In this document: in pieces, positions 1 through 10,749 of the stretch
Position numbering within the stretch: position 1 is the first letter of the stretch
How the letters are laid out: the number at the start of each line of letters is the position of its first letter
Source: Paralithodes platypus
Taxonomy: Eukaryota > Arthropoda > Malacostraca > Decapoda > Lithodidae
Assembly: GCA_032716605.1 (NCBI GenBank)
Contig: CM064545.1
Coordinates: 8,330,141 to 8,394,140, forward strand
Length of the DNA: 64,000 bases
Direction: 5' to 3'
Made by a program: the position numbers and the translations under genes
Notes under the pieces: generated by a model
Databases searched by the model: none
What the model saw: the letters and a program-made list of their open reading frames with translations, nothing else
Told to the model about the DNA's origin: nothing

Positions 1-117
1 TGTGTTTGTGTACATATTTTTGTGTTTAAGAAAGTCGGAGAGACCACTGCTTTCATGATACTGCTTTTAAGCAATGGACCCAAGTTTCAAACTCCGAGAG
101 TGCTCGTTTCCAGTCCT

Positions 118-120
<3 letters not shown>

Positions 121-175
<55 letters not shown>
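121..175. repeat. (TA)n microsatellite
   Basis: Uninterrupted AT/TA dinucleotides seen directly. It is the first of about seven such arrays in the window. Confidence 0.97.
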
Positions 176-176
<1 letters not shown>

Positions 177-180
<4 letters not shown>

Positions 181-540
181 GGTTGAAATGCAACGCATTA
201 TGCAACTATTTATTTTTCTTGATACATTTTTAATATTTGTTATAGTTGTTATAGTAATTGGAAGGTGTTTGAAGACGATTTCATATTATATAGCTTAAAA
301 CACTCGGCCTGCACAGTGTTAGGTAAAGATAGTTAAATGTGAATATGTTAAAAGTTAATATATATATAATTTATGTATTTATTATATAAGTTATTAATAG
401 GTTTTTTGTAATCAAGGTTTGCATATTATGAAGGCAGGGTTGTGATGGGGTGGAGAGTACTGGGGAAGGAGTGGGTAGATACGGGAGGTTATTTTTGTAT
501 TGTATTTGATTCTGTTTTTTGTTTTTTTCATTCGCAATGG
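177..540. other. AT-rich stretch without recognisable gene
   Basis: AT-rich sequence followed by a short purine-rich part. No motif, repeat boundary or protein similarity is visible to me. Confidence 0.6.
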
Positions 541-1260
541 GATCTTTTTCGGCTTCGTTGTCACTGAAGCGTGGGGTTTCAAACGGTGGGGATATCAGTG
601 AACAGTACGTGTAATTTCGGGGTGGGGATTTTCTGAAGGGTGGGTTGTCACAGAAGAGGGGATTTTCATAGTTGGGGGTTGGAGGGGGGGTCTATCACAG
701 AAGAGGGAGGGGTGGTACTACAGACGGGGGTGGCGTGATGCTGGTGGTGCCAACAAAGGGGGGTGGGGGAGCATAGAGGAGCGGGGTGTTACATAAGGAT
801 GGTTTGTACCTTGGGGGTTGGTTACTGAATGGTGGAACATCACTGGGTGGTGGGGTAGTTACTAAATAGCAGTGCATCACTGAAGGATTGGAGGCTACTG
901 CAGGGTGGTACATCACTGAAGAGTGGAATGTCATTGAAGGATGGGCTTAATACAGAGTGGGATGTCTCGAAGGATAGAATGTCACTGATACACCCTTCAG
1001 TAATATTCCATTGCAGGGGTGTTAATGAAAGGTGGGATCTTTCAAAAGTGTGGGATATCACATAAGGGTGGGTTGTGTGTCGTTGAAGAGAGGAGTGTCT
1101 CTGAAGGGGAAGTGTTATTGGAGTTTTGGGTGTCGCTAATAAGTGTTGCACCGCTAAATGAGCAGGTTATCCTGAAAGAGATGGGAAATCCTACATGGAG
1201 AAATATTCCATTCCGTACGAAGTCGTAGGACCATAAATGGGTCAGAGTACACATATAAAA
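541..1260. repeat. Degenerate G-rich minisatellite
   Basis: Diverged units of roughly 20-35 bases carry a recurring core like TCACTGAAG followed by GTGGG. Examples lie near 590, 643, 838, 880, 910 and 970. The open frames here come from the repeat and do not look like real proteins. Confidence 0.65.
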
Positions 1261-1317
1261 GTATAGAGTGGAATATTTCCTCCAAATAGGAGAACATGGT
1301 TAAATAGATTTTTGTCA

Positions 1318-1530
1318 TGCATTGGTGACTTGGTTTAATGGGTAGGCTCTCGTCCTGACCAACCGTGGTTCACTCCTGAGTGAGGGTAGAAACATTGATT
1401 TATGTAAATCACATGTATTTCTGAGACAATCTTCAAATTAACTCAAGGACTGCGAGGATCCTCTCGGAATGTTTTACTGGGCGAATTCGACATTCCTTCC
1501 GGAATCTGATACTTATAAACAACAACAAAA
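1318..1530 (+). mobile_element. tRNA-derived SINE-like element with (AAC)n tail
   Basis: A box A-like segment (TGGTTTAATGGGTAGG, about 1331) is followed at normal spacing by a box B-like GGTTCACTCC (about 1367). A unique body and a tail of repeated AAC near 1517-1530 follow. This layout fits a tRNA-headed SINE. No cloverleaf closes well, so a functional tRNA gene is unlikely. I could not define target duplications. Confidence 0.5.
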
Positions 1531-2560
1531 GACGCACCAGTGCCGGGGAAATGGATGCAATGTGTGATTAGGTGGCATTTATGCTTACCACCACCTCCTC
1601 TCTTTCCTTTACATGTGTTTCAACCTCCACCTTCCCTCTTCACACCCGCTCTTTCTCCCTCAACTTCCCACCTCCTCCTTTATTCTACTTTTTCCCTCCC
1701 CCACTTCCTATACTTCTTCCCTCCTGCCTCAAATACGTTCAGTCACCCTCCTCAACACCTCCCCTACTATACCTGCCCTCTCCCTCATACAGTGCAAAAG
1801 AGCTGCGACATCGATTCATGTGGCGATAGTCTATGTCGCTCTGGCGCCTATGCACTAATTGATACACTCCTGTCACAATAATCCTTTTTTTCACTGGATA
1901 TTTACTCTTTACACCTATTTTCTTTGTTCTTCAATGTTTACATGTTCATTATACAAATAAAATAGGCGCATATGGGGCAGTAATATTGCTTTTTTTGTAT
2001 CCGAATTAAAGCTTAATCTTTCACACAAGCGAAACAGGTCTTTCACATTCCTCTGATTAACGTAACCCTCATGCTTGCCAGGAGATTAATATGAAATCAA
2101 TACAACCCGAGTTGCGTTGGCCTAGCTCTCAGAATCCCTTGTACTGTACGTGTAATCTAAAAAAAAATGGTTTCATGACTTGTTATGGAATGGAATATTG
2201 CCTCCAAGTAGAATTTCCCCATCTCCTAAATATAAATTGGAAATGGTTAGTTAATTAAATATATTTATATGCATGTACAAAACAATGATAATTTGGTGAT
2301 TGAATAAACAAATGATGCCAATAAAAACTGGCCTACCAGAATACTGAAAGTAAGTAAGCAAAATATATAAGACAATCATAATGCAGAAATATTATATTTG
2401 AGATCAATTAAATTACCTCGATCAGCGATCAACAAACATAAAAAAAGAGACAACCTAAATAGCACCACAAATGTAAAGTGTTTATCAAATAAAAATAAAA
2501 GTACAATCTAAATGCAAATAGTGTTATATCTCCACAACACATGATTAATAGGCTATTATA
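1531..2560. other. Non-coding: pyrimidine-rich tract then AT-rich DNA
   Basis: About 1580-1790 is strongly C/T-rich, so its overlapping open frames are compositional. From 1880 to 2560 the DNA is AT-rich with no recognised element. Confidence 0.6.
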
Positions 2561-2561
2561 T

Positions 2562-2586
<25 letters not shown>
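2562..2586. repeat. (GA)n microsatellite
   Basis: Alternating GA dinucleotides seen directly. Confidence 0.95.
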
Positions 2587-2593
<7 letters not shown>

Positions 2594-2984
2594 TATATAA
2601 GAGCTAGCTTGAATTTCACTTTAAGAGATTCAAGGGGAGAGGGGTCATTTCTCTTATCCCCCTTCTTCCTCATGCTTAGCCACATTAGTTTTCATTGTTT
2701 ATGACGCTCGGCTCATTAGTTTGTCGATTTAAGACCTTTTGCCCCATATATTTGTCAATATTATGATTTTTCGTTGTCATTAAGGTGTCGTTTTATTTCC
2801 TTGGGAGCGATAGCTAGCCTGTATTTCAAGATGAAGTGGCCTTTGGCCGGGACATTTTTATATCGCAAAATGTACAAATTTACCTTGAGGGTGTTTTTAA
2901 AGCTTGATGGAGGTGTAGGAAGGAAACTAAAAAAATTATAAAAAATATATAAATGAGCAAATTAATACACCCATCCCCCCTTAA

Positions 2985-3464
2985 CACATTAAGAGCGGGT
3001 GGTGGAGTATATTTGACCATGCCGCCCAGCGTTTTTTTTTTACCATAAATGGGGTTGTTTCCGTGCTCTTTTTCATGTATAAACAAGAGCCAGAGCGTAA
3101 TAAAAGTATGTATCCCTGAAAGAGCGTAAATTGAGCTTTCCGATGACCCCCGAACCATCCTTCTACGATCACTGGTTGTCTTGCAACGATCATGCAACCG
3201 AAGGGCAAAATCGCTAAAATACGGTAATTTTGTTACATAATTACGTGTGTAGCGAGTGAGAGAGGGTGGAGTAGAGTGGAGTAGATGTCAGTGGGCCCAC
3301 GACGGTCGTGGCGAGCGGTCATGAGGTAACCTATGCTCCTCCCACCGCTCGGCTCTCTCTCAGAGCCAATATTGCGCCAAAATTGCACACAGACTTAAGT
3401 CGGGCCCCGCCACATTGTCCAGCTTTTTAGATACGGACTTAAGTCGGGCCCCGATAGACAAGGG
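2985..3464. mobile_element. TTAA-bounded MITE, family 1, copy A
   Basis: The interval is bounded by TTAA at 2981-2984 and 3465-3468, the piggyBac-type target duplication. It aligns along its length with copy C at 14847-15328: shared runs include CCCTGAAAG, GTAGCGAGTGAGAGAGGG and GTCCAGCTTT. The right part contains two copies of ACTTAAGTCGGGCCCCG. It has no transposase, so it is a non-autonomous element of about 480 bp. The terminal inverted match is short and imperfect in this copy. Confidence 0.75.
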
Positions 3465-3529
3465 TTAATTCGGTCTCCTTCTCACTGCTGGGTTTTTCAT
3501 ATACTGTAGATTAGTGTTGTTTCATAAAG

Positions 3530-3663
3530 GTACCAAGACAAGCTTGCCCCCTAGCGCTGCGGCTCCTACATCTATGGCCCGGTTGTCAAGCTGGCTCCCC
3601 AGACATGCCAGACCCTAACATCACGGCCCGTAGACAACCCGGACCCTAGACTTCGCGGCCCTT
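3530..3663. repeat. Degenerate short tandem units
   Basis: Repeated phrases such as CAAGCT-GGCTCCCC and ACCCTAGACTTCGCGGCCC recur with drift. This looks like a diverged tandem array of units near 40 bases. Confidence 0.4.
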
Positions 3664-4235
3664 AAGGGCCCGTCACACTATGCCGATGTAAGTGCCGACG
3701 CTAGCCGATTTACGGGTTGTAGGGAGGTCTTTACCTAATTCGCCGTGCTGCATGAGTGGGTGCCAACTCAAGGGAGAGGGCGGGAGAGGTCATCACGGGA
3801 TTCAGGAAAATTTTGACATGCACAACTTTCATAAGCTCAGTCAGCGGCAAGTGAGTTCACAAAATTGGATGGGACGGTGACGGTAGAAGGTCGGTGTCAG
3901 GCGGCGTTCAGTAGGCGTCAGACGGTACAAGGGCGCCGACCTGTCTGCATCAGACGCCTCTATAAGGTAGGTCGCTGTCAAAAGCCGACTCGGTAACGAC
4001 CTGTGGTGACCAGCGGCGACCATACGCCATCACAAGGGCTCGCCAATATTTGGGGAAGCGACCGAACTAGAGTGGGACGCCGTCAGACGGCGTGGCTAAG
4101 GGTGTCGGCGGCGTCCATGGTCGCCGCCTTACGGCGACATTAAGCAAACACGTATGTAGAAAGTTTCTTGAGGTGGCACCCAGGCGGCGTCATAGGGGGA
4201 GGGCATACCGTGAGTAAATAGTGTGGCAGATATGT
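3664..4235. mobile_element. Candidate GC-rich non-autonomous DNA transposon
   Basis: The left edge reads GGGCCCGTCACACTATGCC and the right edge, in reverse complement, contains CTGCCACACTATTTAC, a partial inverted match. The interior is dense in CGGCG/CGTCAGACGG words, unlike the AT-rich flanks. I cannot assign target duplications, so the boundaries and class are tentative. Confidence 0.35.
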
Positions 4236-4340
4236 GAAAGAATGTGTGGGAATTGTACGTTTCTTGATAAAAGTATCAAAATTGGCACAGACAATAATAA
4301 ACGCATTATAATCAAAATTGGCTATAAGGGTATCACAGGT

Positions 4341-4794
4341 TTAGCCTATTTTGGCTTTGGCAGCCCCTTTTTAATTAATCTCCATTAGAGTACTGAAACA
4401 CAGATATTTACCCCAAACTGTATACTGTGGTAGAGATGTCAAACTAGTCTCAAATGACTCGTCTGGACAAGGGAAACAATACATGTTCAGACAATGTTTA
4501 TAGAAAGTGGACCATTTGACTTGTACTGGGTCCTGTAGTTCAATAAATTAGTGGCAATTGGCAACAATTCCTACCAATTTGTAGCATGATAATAAACTAA
4601 AGGGACCAGTACAAGTTAAACGGTCAACATTAGCCAAACATTCTCTGAATATAGGTCGTTTCCCTTGTCCTGACGAGTCATTTGAGACTAGTTTGACATC
4701 TCTACCACAGTATACAGTTTGGGGTAAATATCTGTGTTTCAGTACTCTAATGAAGATTAATTAAAAAGGGGCTGCCAAAGCCAACATAGGCTAA
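4341..4794. mobile_element. 455-bp foldback (inverted-repeat) element
   Basis: The left arm begins TTAGCCTATTTTGGCTTTGG and the right arm ends with its near-complement, CCAAAGCCAACATAGGCTAA. The arms match for about 200 bases with few differences around a short spacer near 4560. The whole unit could form a long hairpin. No coding capacity. Confidence 0.85.
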
Positions 4795-4795
4795 A

Positions 4796-5244
4796 TATTA
4801 TGATAGTATGAAGAAAGAAAGAAGATAATAGAGAGAGATGTACTTGACAGCTTCTGCGCCCCTACCTGCTGGCCCGCCCAGCCGTCTCAGCCAATCAGCG
4901 AACCGCATTGCGTGAGGTGCAGGCTTAAAAGGAAGGAGGCGGTGCCACTTGAAAATCTTGACATTTAATAACTTTGTCCGATTTTTTAATAATATTACCC
5001 AACCCATCCGTCACTGGTCAAACCTTTCACACCCCATTAACAGAGAGGCTCCCAATCCCCTATTCACTTAAAATATCTTTAACACACCACAAACTCACAC
5101 TAAATTTGTCACCATTCATTTACTCACCCACCAGCCAAAATGTCTCGAAAATTACAAATTACACAAATTACTCTTGATAAAACAGTGCAACCACCTCCAA
5201 ACTCGGCAGTTGGCAGCTATGCATTGCTGCCCCCCTTTAGACCC
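4796..5244. other. Non-coding flank of the Harbinger element
   Basis: A CCAAT box (about 4890) and a TTAAAA run (about 4925) occur together but no credible gene follows. The rest is C-rich, unassigned sequence. Confidence 0.5.
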
Positions 5245-5827
5245 TTATGCTGGGGTCACACATTCATGTATATCGCTCCCGACAGCTCCCGTCAGGCGTG
5301 ATCGCCAATTTTATGTTCTGACGAGCGTAGTCCGGCCGTGTACGCCCGTATAGACCACGACTATTGCACTTCCCGACAGACGTACCGTGACGGGGCCAGT
5401 GTTACGTCAGACGTAATATAGTCGTATGGAACTACGTACGTGCTTGCGACTTGCGTAAGCATGTCCCCGTTAGTCCGCCTGGGCTGCCCGATTTGCGAGA
5501 ACACAGGCCACGCCCATGGCCACGCCCCCACAAGACCTGCGTAGCTGAGGCCGTATGTCTTGGGAGTTTGTAGGACTTACGTGGACCGTTTCCGGACAAT
5601 CGTAGGCACACCCCGTCTGTCCAAACACAGACAAAGACCGTCTTTGTCAACCACGTAGGTCTGGGTTGGAATCTGGGAACTACAAAAGGGCAGGGCTGGC
5701 CACAACGTTCCGATTCCCACTCCTGACTCGGCACCATGAAGAACATCACGGAATACATCCTGGAGGAGTTCAAGATGGTGAACTCCCTAATCAAACCGGA
5801 AAACAGGCATAACACTCGGCTCATTCA

Positions 5828-6876
5828 ATGGATCATTTCCTACATAGAATGTTAGAACTGCTTGCAATAGCAAACTACATCCATGAAGATGAACAAGAGA
5901 AGAAGAAGGAAAGGAGCAAGAGGACAGTGTGGATGTGGCCATATCTACAACGAAGGCCTGAACATGACCATTATGAGAAGCTGATGCAAGAGTTGGCCAC
6001 AGAATGGCCACAACTGTACAAAAACTTCACCCGGGTAGACAAACAACTATTTGATGAGATAGTGGAACGTGTCACCCCCCTCATTCAGAGGAAACCTACG
6101 TTCTGGCGGAACCCCATTCCTCCTGGTCTGCGGGTGGCCATCACCTTACGTTTCCTCGCTACGGGTGATTCCTATAAGAGCCTGCAATACAACTTTAGTG
6201 TTGCCCACAACACCATCAGCCAAATTGTTCCAGACACCTGCCAGGCCATCATTTCTGTCTACGGAGATCAGGAGATCAAGACGCCACAATCGCCTGCTGA
6301 ATGGAAGGAGGTTGCCAGTGGCTATGAGGAACGATGGAATCTGATGCATTGTGTAGGAGCCATTGATGGCAAACACATACGGATCCGAAACCCAAACTTT
6401 GGTGGCACATATTACTTCAACTACAAGAAGTTTTTTCCATTGTCCTAATGGCAATTGTTGACTCCAACTACAAGTTCATTTACGTCGACGTTGGTGCCAT
6501 AGGGTCAGAGTCTGATGGTGGTGGCTTTGCACACACCAGTCTGTCTAAGTTGCTTGAGAAACAGAACGCAAATCTGCCACCCGCCGAGGTCATCTCTACC
6601 GATCCCACTGGACCACCCCCGGAATACTTCTTAGTAGGTGATGATGCATTCCCTCTGCGCGCCTACATGATGAAGCCCTACCCCCTGCGATCCCTCACGA
6701 AACCGGAACGAATATACAACTACAGAATCAGCAGGGCCCGCCGGACGATAGAGAACGCCTTTGGCATTCTTGGCAACCGCTTCCGGGTTTTCCACACTGC
6801 AATATCTCTAAAACCTGAACATGTAGAGGTTGTTGTGTTGGCCTCATGCATTCTGCACAACATCCTACGAGGATGA
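5828..6876 (+). pseudogene. PIF/Harbinger DDE transposase, one frameshift
   Basis: The transposase cuts and joins element ends in the nucleus. The first part (5828-6448) holds a helix-turn-helix-like region, the phrase ITLRFLATGDSYKSLQ, and the first catalytic Asp in GAIDGKHI (about 6358). The second part (6448-6876) holds the second Asp in SESDGG (about 6508) and the Glu in RRTIENAFG (about 6750). Together they give the DDE_Tnp_4 arrangement. The two parts are separated by a -1 shift at the T6 run 6431-6436: one more T would restore the family motif after NYK. It may be a real mutation or a homopolymer assembly error. An upstream open stretch from ATG 5736 lies in another frame, so the true N-terminus is uncertain. 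Confidence 0.9.
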
Positions 6877-6879
6877 TGC

Positions 6880-7655
6880 CCACCCCAATCAGAGGTAGAT
6901 CAAGAGGACCCACACACCCACCAACTCATACCTGCCGCCTGGAGGAGTGACCCACCTGTAGGAAACAACATCCCACCCGTGACCCGCAACACTGCAACCA
7001 TGCTTGCCAAGGCTCAACGCAACTACCTCAAGACCTACTTCAATTCCCCTCAAGGATCTGTGGCTTGGCAGGATGACCGGATTTAGGTGAGTTACATTTA
7101 CTTTTAAATACTTCATTGAAAATTGCAAGATTTTCCCCTGTTTACTTATTATTTTGTTTTATATTTTAGTTTCATCTTACATTTAAGTTATCGAGTCTTT
7201 GCTAGTTTGCTTTGTATTGTATTTTTATCTTTTAAATTGGATTTTCTCTAATGTTTTAGGTTCTACCTTTTTTGTTATATTATATGTGTATAATTCCTTT
7301 AATTACTTAAATTGTACCATGCTTATTTAATTTTACATCTTTGACTTTCTTATTTCATTCAATTTTGCTATTTTGTCCATGTTGCCTTTGTTTTGTACTT
7401 TATGTCTAACAGTTATATATAATGTAAGTTGTCCGTCAAGGATTTTCATAATTAGTATTAACCATATTATCATTATTGCGTTTGAATGAATTATTAATTT
7501 TGTATGCTCATTACTTTCATTATAGATTTTATTTGTCATCTTATTAATCAATAATTATGATAAAATATTGGAAATAGAAACACACACGTCATTACACAAA
7601 TACATATATTTAAAAAAAATACAAATTAACATTTATTTATATATATACAGAGGGT
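6880..7655. other. AT-rich spacer between the convergent Harbinger genes
   Basis: The first part (to about 7085) is coding-like and probably the degenerate transposase C-terminal tail. From 7090 onward it is AT-rich and non-coding, as expected between two convergent transcription units. Confidence 0.6.
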
Positions 7656-7659
7656 ATGG

Positions 7660-9688
7660 TTACTTCTTGGGGGTCTCCTGGGTCTCATTCAGGGGCTCTA
7701 TGGCAGACCCAGGCGTACTTGGAATGACAGGTGCAGGTGATTGTTGGGCCGTCAGCATTTCAATGAATGTGTTGCCAAACTGCCCCAGGTCGAATGACGT
7801 GTGGCTGGATGTGGAGGCAGTAGGCGGGACGAATTGGCGAGGGGGTGTTGCTACACGTGGCTGCACCAGCAACGACTGCAAGGCTGCAAGCTGGTGTGCA
7901 GGTAGCACGATGCCCCCAACAGCAGGCTGGTGCTGGGTCGGCAGGGTGGGAGGAGGCAGGGTTGGAGGAGGCAGGGTGGTTGCCGGAGTGCCCTAGTACA
8001 TCACTGTCGGATGCTGCTGTGCCACGGGTTGGGGTAGGGGCGCCAAAAAAGCCAAAGCTCCTTTGGTCGTGGAGCAAGAGGTCCGGACCAGGCCGGGCCA
8101 CTCCCTCCGCATGGGCAACCTTGAACTGGTCGATGGCTGCCAAGAGTTCCAACTTCAGTGTGGTGTTATAAGCTGGAGGCAGCCCCACACAGTCTTTGAC
8201 CATGCCCTCCAGGGAGTAGCGCCAATACTTGTGGTCCTGGTCCTCGACCACAGGTTCTGGCGCAGCTTCTCCGAATTTACGAGGACCTTGAACAAGGAAC
8301 AAGAGAACATTAAACACACGAAACATAATATTTTCATATTTGACCAAGTATTTATTTTAACCAATGACATTTTGTGGTATTCTGGGAACCAAATATGTTC
8401 AAAGTTATTGTTGATAGTATGGTGTGAAATCATGACATCTTTAGTATTATTATTACTTTATGTTATTCTAATAACTTTGGAAACAGAAACACTTTATCTA
8501 ATAATAGCATGGAATTGCAATGGGGTGCCACCAATGAACAATGTAACTAATATTTCCTCTACTCACTTGCTCCAGGATCCCGTGTGTTGAAGTTGAAGGG
8601 ACAGCACCAGGAGGCTTCCCCTTCTTCACCTTCCGCGCAGGCTGGGCGATGGCTGGGGGTGTGTCCTCCTCCTCCTGACTGCCGGCAGAGGGGTCATCCA
8701 CCTCGTAGACTAGGACGGGAGGTGTTGGGGTGCGGTCAGGGACAGGAACAGCAGCAGGCTCCGGTGCTGCAGCTTGGGCAGCAGACTGTTGTGACATGAA
8801 TGTATAATTAGTAACATGTACATTATTTATGAACCTTAAAATAACATTCAACATAAGCATTCATCCTTGTAACCTTTAAAATAACATGAATACACTGGTT
8901 TGAGTTATTATGCGTTTCATTAACAAATATTTGAAGTTAACACGATAAATTGAACACAATAATAGCATCATTATCAGCAAAATAATTACGAAAAAAACAA
9001 AAACTGACACTGTCACTGTGAAAGGGTTTGAAAACATAAAAAAATATCAATGTACCTCAGGCATACCAAGTGACTGGGGCTTCTTTTGATGGACGATGTG
9101 TGGCTTCATGAAGTGGAACATGTTGAGGATCCACTTTTCCCTCTCCGTCAGTCGTTTGGCCCCATCACCACTCTTCAACTTGCTGAGCCGGCCGAACCTG
9201 GAGCGGAGAGATCCCCACCACGTCTTCAAATCGAAGGCGGTCATTGGTGGGTCAATGGTCGCAGCCTTCTCCGCCCATACAGCCTCGATATGCTCCTTGT
9301 TTTTGTGCCTGGGGTCACCCTTGTCATAAATGAAAGGCGCATCCAGCTCAATCCAATCTGCCAGCATACGCTCAGTCTCCTCCGTCAGTATTATGTTGGT
9401 CTTCTTCCGGCGCCGTTTCTTTGGTGGGGCCTGTACGCTGTTGGAAGGTGCAGGTTCTTCTTCTTCCTCCTCGTCTTCCTCACTCTCATCCACTTCAACC
9501 TCGAGCTCTCCACTATCGGGGCCGAGGTCGAGAACAACTTCATCTTCCTCAGGCGTCGAGAGGGCAGGCGGTGAGTTGGAGGGGCCCGGCTGAGAGGGGT
9601 CAAAATGTGAGGTGGCAGGCGGTGAGGTGGCAGACGTCGAGGTGGCAGGGGAAGCCTTCCTGGCCTTCTTCACGCCTTTCTTATGCAT
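7660..9688 (-). pseudogene. Harbinger Myb/SANT-like (MADF-like) protein, three exons
   Basis: This is the DNA-binding partner that Harbinger elements encode to help import and position the transposase. Exon 1 (9688-9056) starts at MHKKGVKK, has an acidic Glu/Asp run and a KKRRRKK basic patch, then a Myb/SANT-like block with conserved tryptophans (MLADWIEL, AVWAEK, WWGSLRSRF). It ends at a GTACAT donor. Exon 2 (8785-8577) lies between a CAG acceptor and a GTGAGT donor. Exon 3 begins at about 8286. Joined by canonical sites, exon 3 is off by one from its protein-like frame (HKYWRYSLEGMVKD), and another shift falls between about 8000 and 7910 before the C-terminal part ending at 7660. The splice structure is inferred from sequence only. 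Confidence 0.75.
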
Positions 9689-9800
9689 GGTACAGGGCAG
9701 GGCAGGGCAGGGTGCAGAGGGTGGCAAACAGGGCAGGGCAGGGTGCAGAGGGTGGCAAGCAGGGCAGGGCAGGGTGCAGAGGGTGGCAAGCAGGTGGCAG
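9689..9800. repeat. GC-rich minisatellite, ~31-36-bp unit, 3 copies
   Basis: Units built from AGGGCAGGGCAGGGTGCAGA followed by GGGTGGCAA are repeated three times, just upstream of the probable start of the Myb-like gene. Confidence 0.9.
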
Positions 9801-9993
9801 GGTTGGCTTGTTGTTTGCTGCTCCGGTGTGGTGAGAGGTGTGACGGGAGTGTCCCCCGCTGGTCCTTATATACCCCCCGTACAACGTTGCCGCGTCTTCC
9901 CGCCAACACGCAGTGTGGCAGTGCTGCCAGATTCGCCCGGACTAACTTTAACTGTCCCGTTTGACGGGAATATTGTACGATTGGCGGGAGAAG

Positions 9994-10072
9994 CTTACGT
10001 TTGACCGGGCTAGCTGCTACGTCTTACGGGGCTGCTCCCGTAAGACGTAGCAGCTAGCCCGGTCAGACGTAG
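9994..10072. repeat. Subterminal palindrome of the Harbinger element
   Basis: Arms 9994-10030 and 10037-10072 are reverse complements with about two mismatches around a 6-base spacer. The core is GCTAGCTGCTACGTCTTACG. It sits about 265 bp inside the right terminus and could be a transposase or Myb-protein binding site or a hairpin. Confidence 0.9.
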
Positions 10073-10547
10073 GATTTCCCGACTTTTGACATACGTGAGC
10101 GCGAGCCACGTATCTGATTCGAAATCTAAAACATACCGGGCGGCCTTGGCCGCACCCACCACCTCCCCGACCAGCGTGGCTACTCCCGCCATGCGTACCA
10201 ACCCCCACGACTAGACACAATTTAATTTACGTTTTGCGTACTAAGCCCTTACGTTTTACGTATTCGGTTGCAAACTACCAATAAACCTTCGTACGGGAGC
10301 ATACGGGAGCATATACGTGAATGTGTGACCCCAGCATTACCATTCAAAATTGCCAGGCCACCTTTAGACCATTTCCATCCAAAATTGACACCTTTTTTGC
10401 AACCTTTACCACCCTAAATTATTATTCCTTGCCTTTACCACCCAAAATTTAGTCTCCACCCCTTCTTGGCATGCCATATTGAAGCTCTCCCAAATTTACT
10501 CTCAATAAAATCGACAGTCACAACCCCCATCCCCCCCACCAACCCCA

Positions 10548-10748
10548 AAGTCCCAGGATCGCACCCACGTTCGGCGCATTAAAGATTTTTCACAAGCACT
10601 GAGCCGTTACTGTCCCTCATGAGCAAGGGGATGGGGTAGTAGTACAGGACCCCAATGGAAATACGCCTAATCGGCCTTATTGGGCTATCCTTAGCTGGCT
10701 TAGCATGCGCTAGCTTTAAGAACTATTATTATTATCATTATTATTATA
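10548..10748 (+). mobile_element. tRNA-derived SINE, 5'-truncated, (ATT)n tail
   Basis: From GGATCGCACCCACGTTCGGCG to the ATT-rich tail it matches the copy at 54438-54690 on the opposite strand (shared GCATTAAAGATTTTT, AGTAGTACAGGACCCCAATG, GCTAGCTTTAAGAACTATT). This copy keeps only the end of the tRNA-like head. Confidence 0.85.
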
Positions 10749-10749
10749 A

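Larger units (their letters stand above)
5248..10336. mobile_element. Complete PIF/Harbinger DNA transposon
   Basis: The left end TGCTGGGGTCACACATTCA is matched by its reverse complement at the right end. The element is flanked by TTA at 5245-5247 and 10337-10339, the 3-bp target duplication typical of PIF/Harbinger. At 5089 bp it carries both genes expected of the superfamily: a DDE transposase on the plus strand and a Myb/SANT-like protein on the minus strand, convergently arranged. The termini are intact, but both genes show reading-frame breaks, so current autonomy is doubtful. Confidence 0.95.

Noticed and set aside
74..298. Open frame made largely of Ile-Tyr repeats
   Set aside because: It is translation of the (TA)n array. 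The same holds for open frames at 17.5-17.95, 54.1-54.5 and 62.8-63.1 kb.
840..1254. Overlapping open frames on both strands
   Set aside because: They follow the degenerate G-rich minisatellite, with no domain and no codon-like pattern.
1540..1881. Three overlapping open frames
   Set aside because: Compositional effect of a C/T-rich tract.
4660..4690. CTGACGAGTC as a hammerhead core
   Set aside because: No GAAA follows. It is part of the foldback arm.
4860..4930. CCAAT plus TTAAAA as a promoter
   Set aside because: No coding sequence follows at a sensible distance. Common words in this composition.
6431..6437. T TTT TTC as a programmed -1 frameshift site in the Harbinger transposase
   Set aside because: The heptamer is not in X XXY YYZ phase with the upstream frame. 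A homopolymer indel is simpler.
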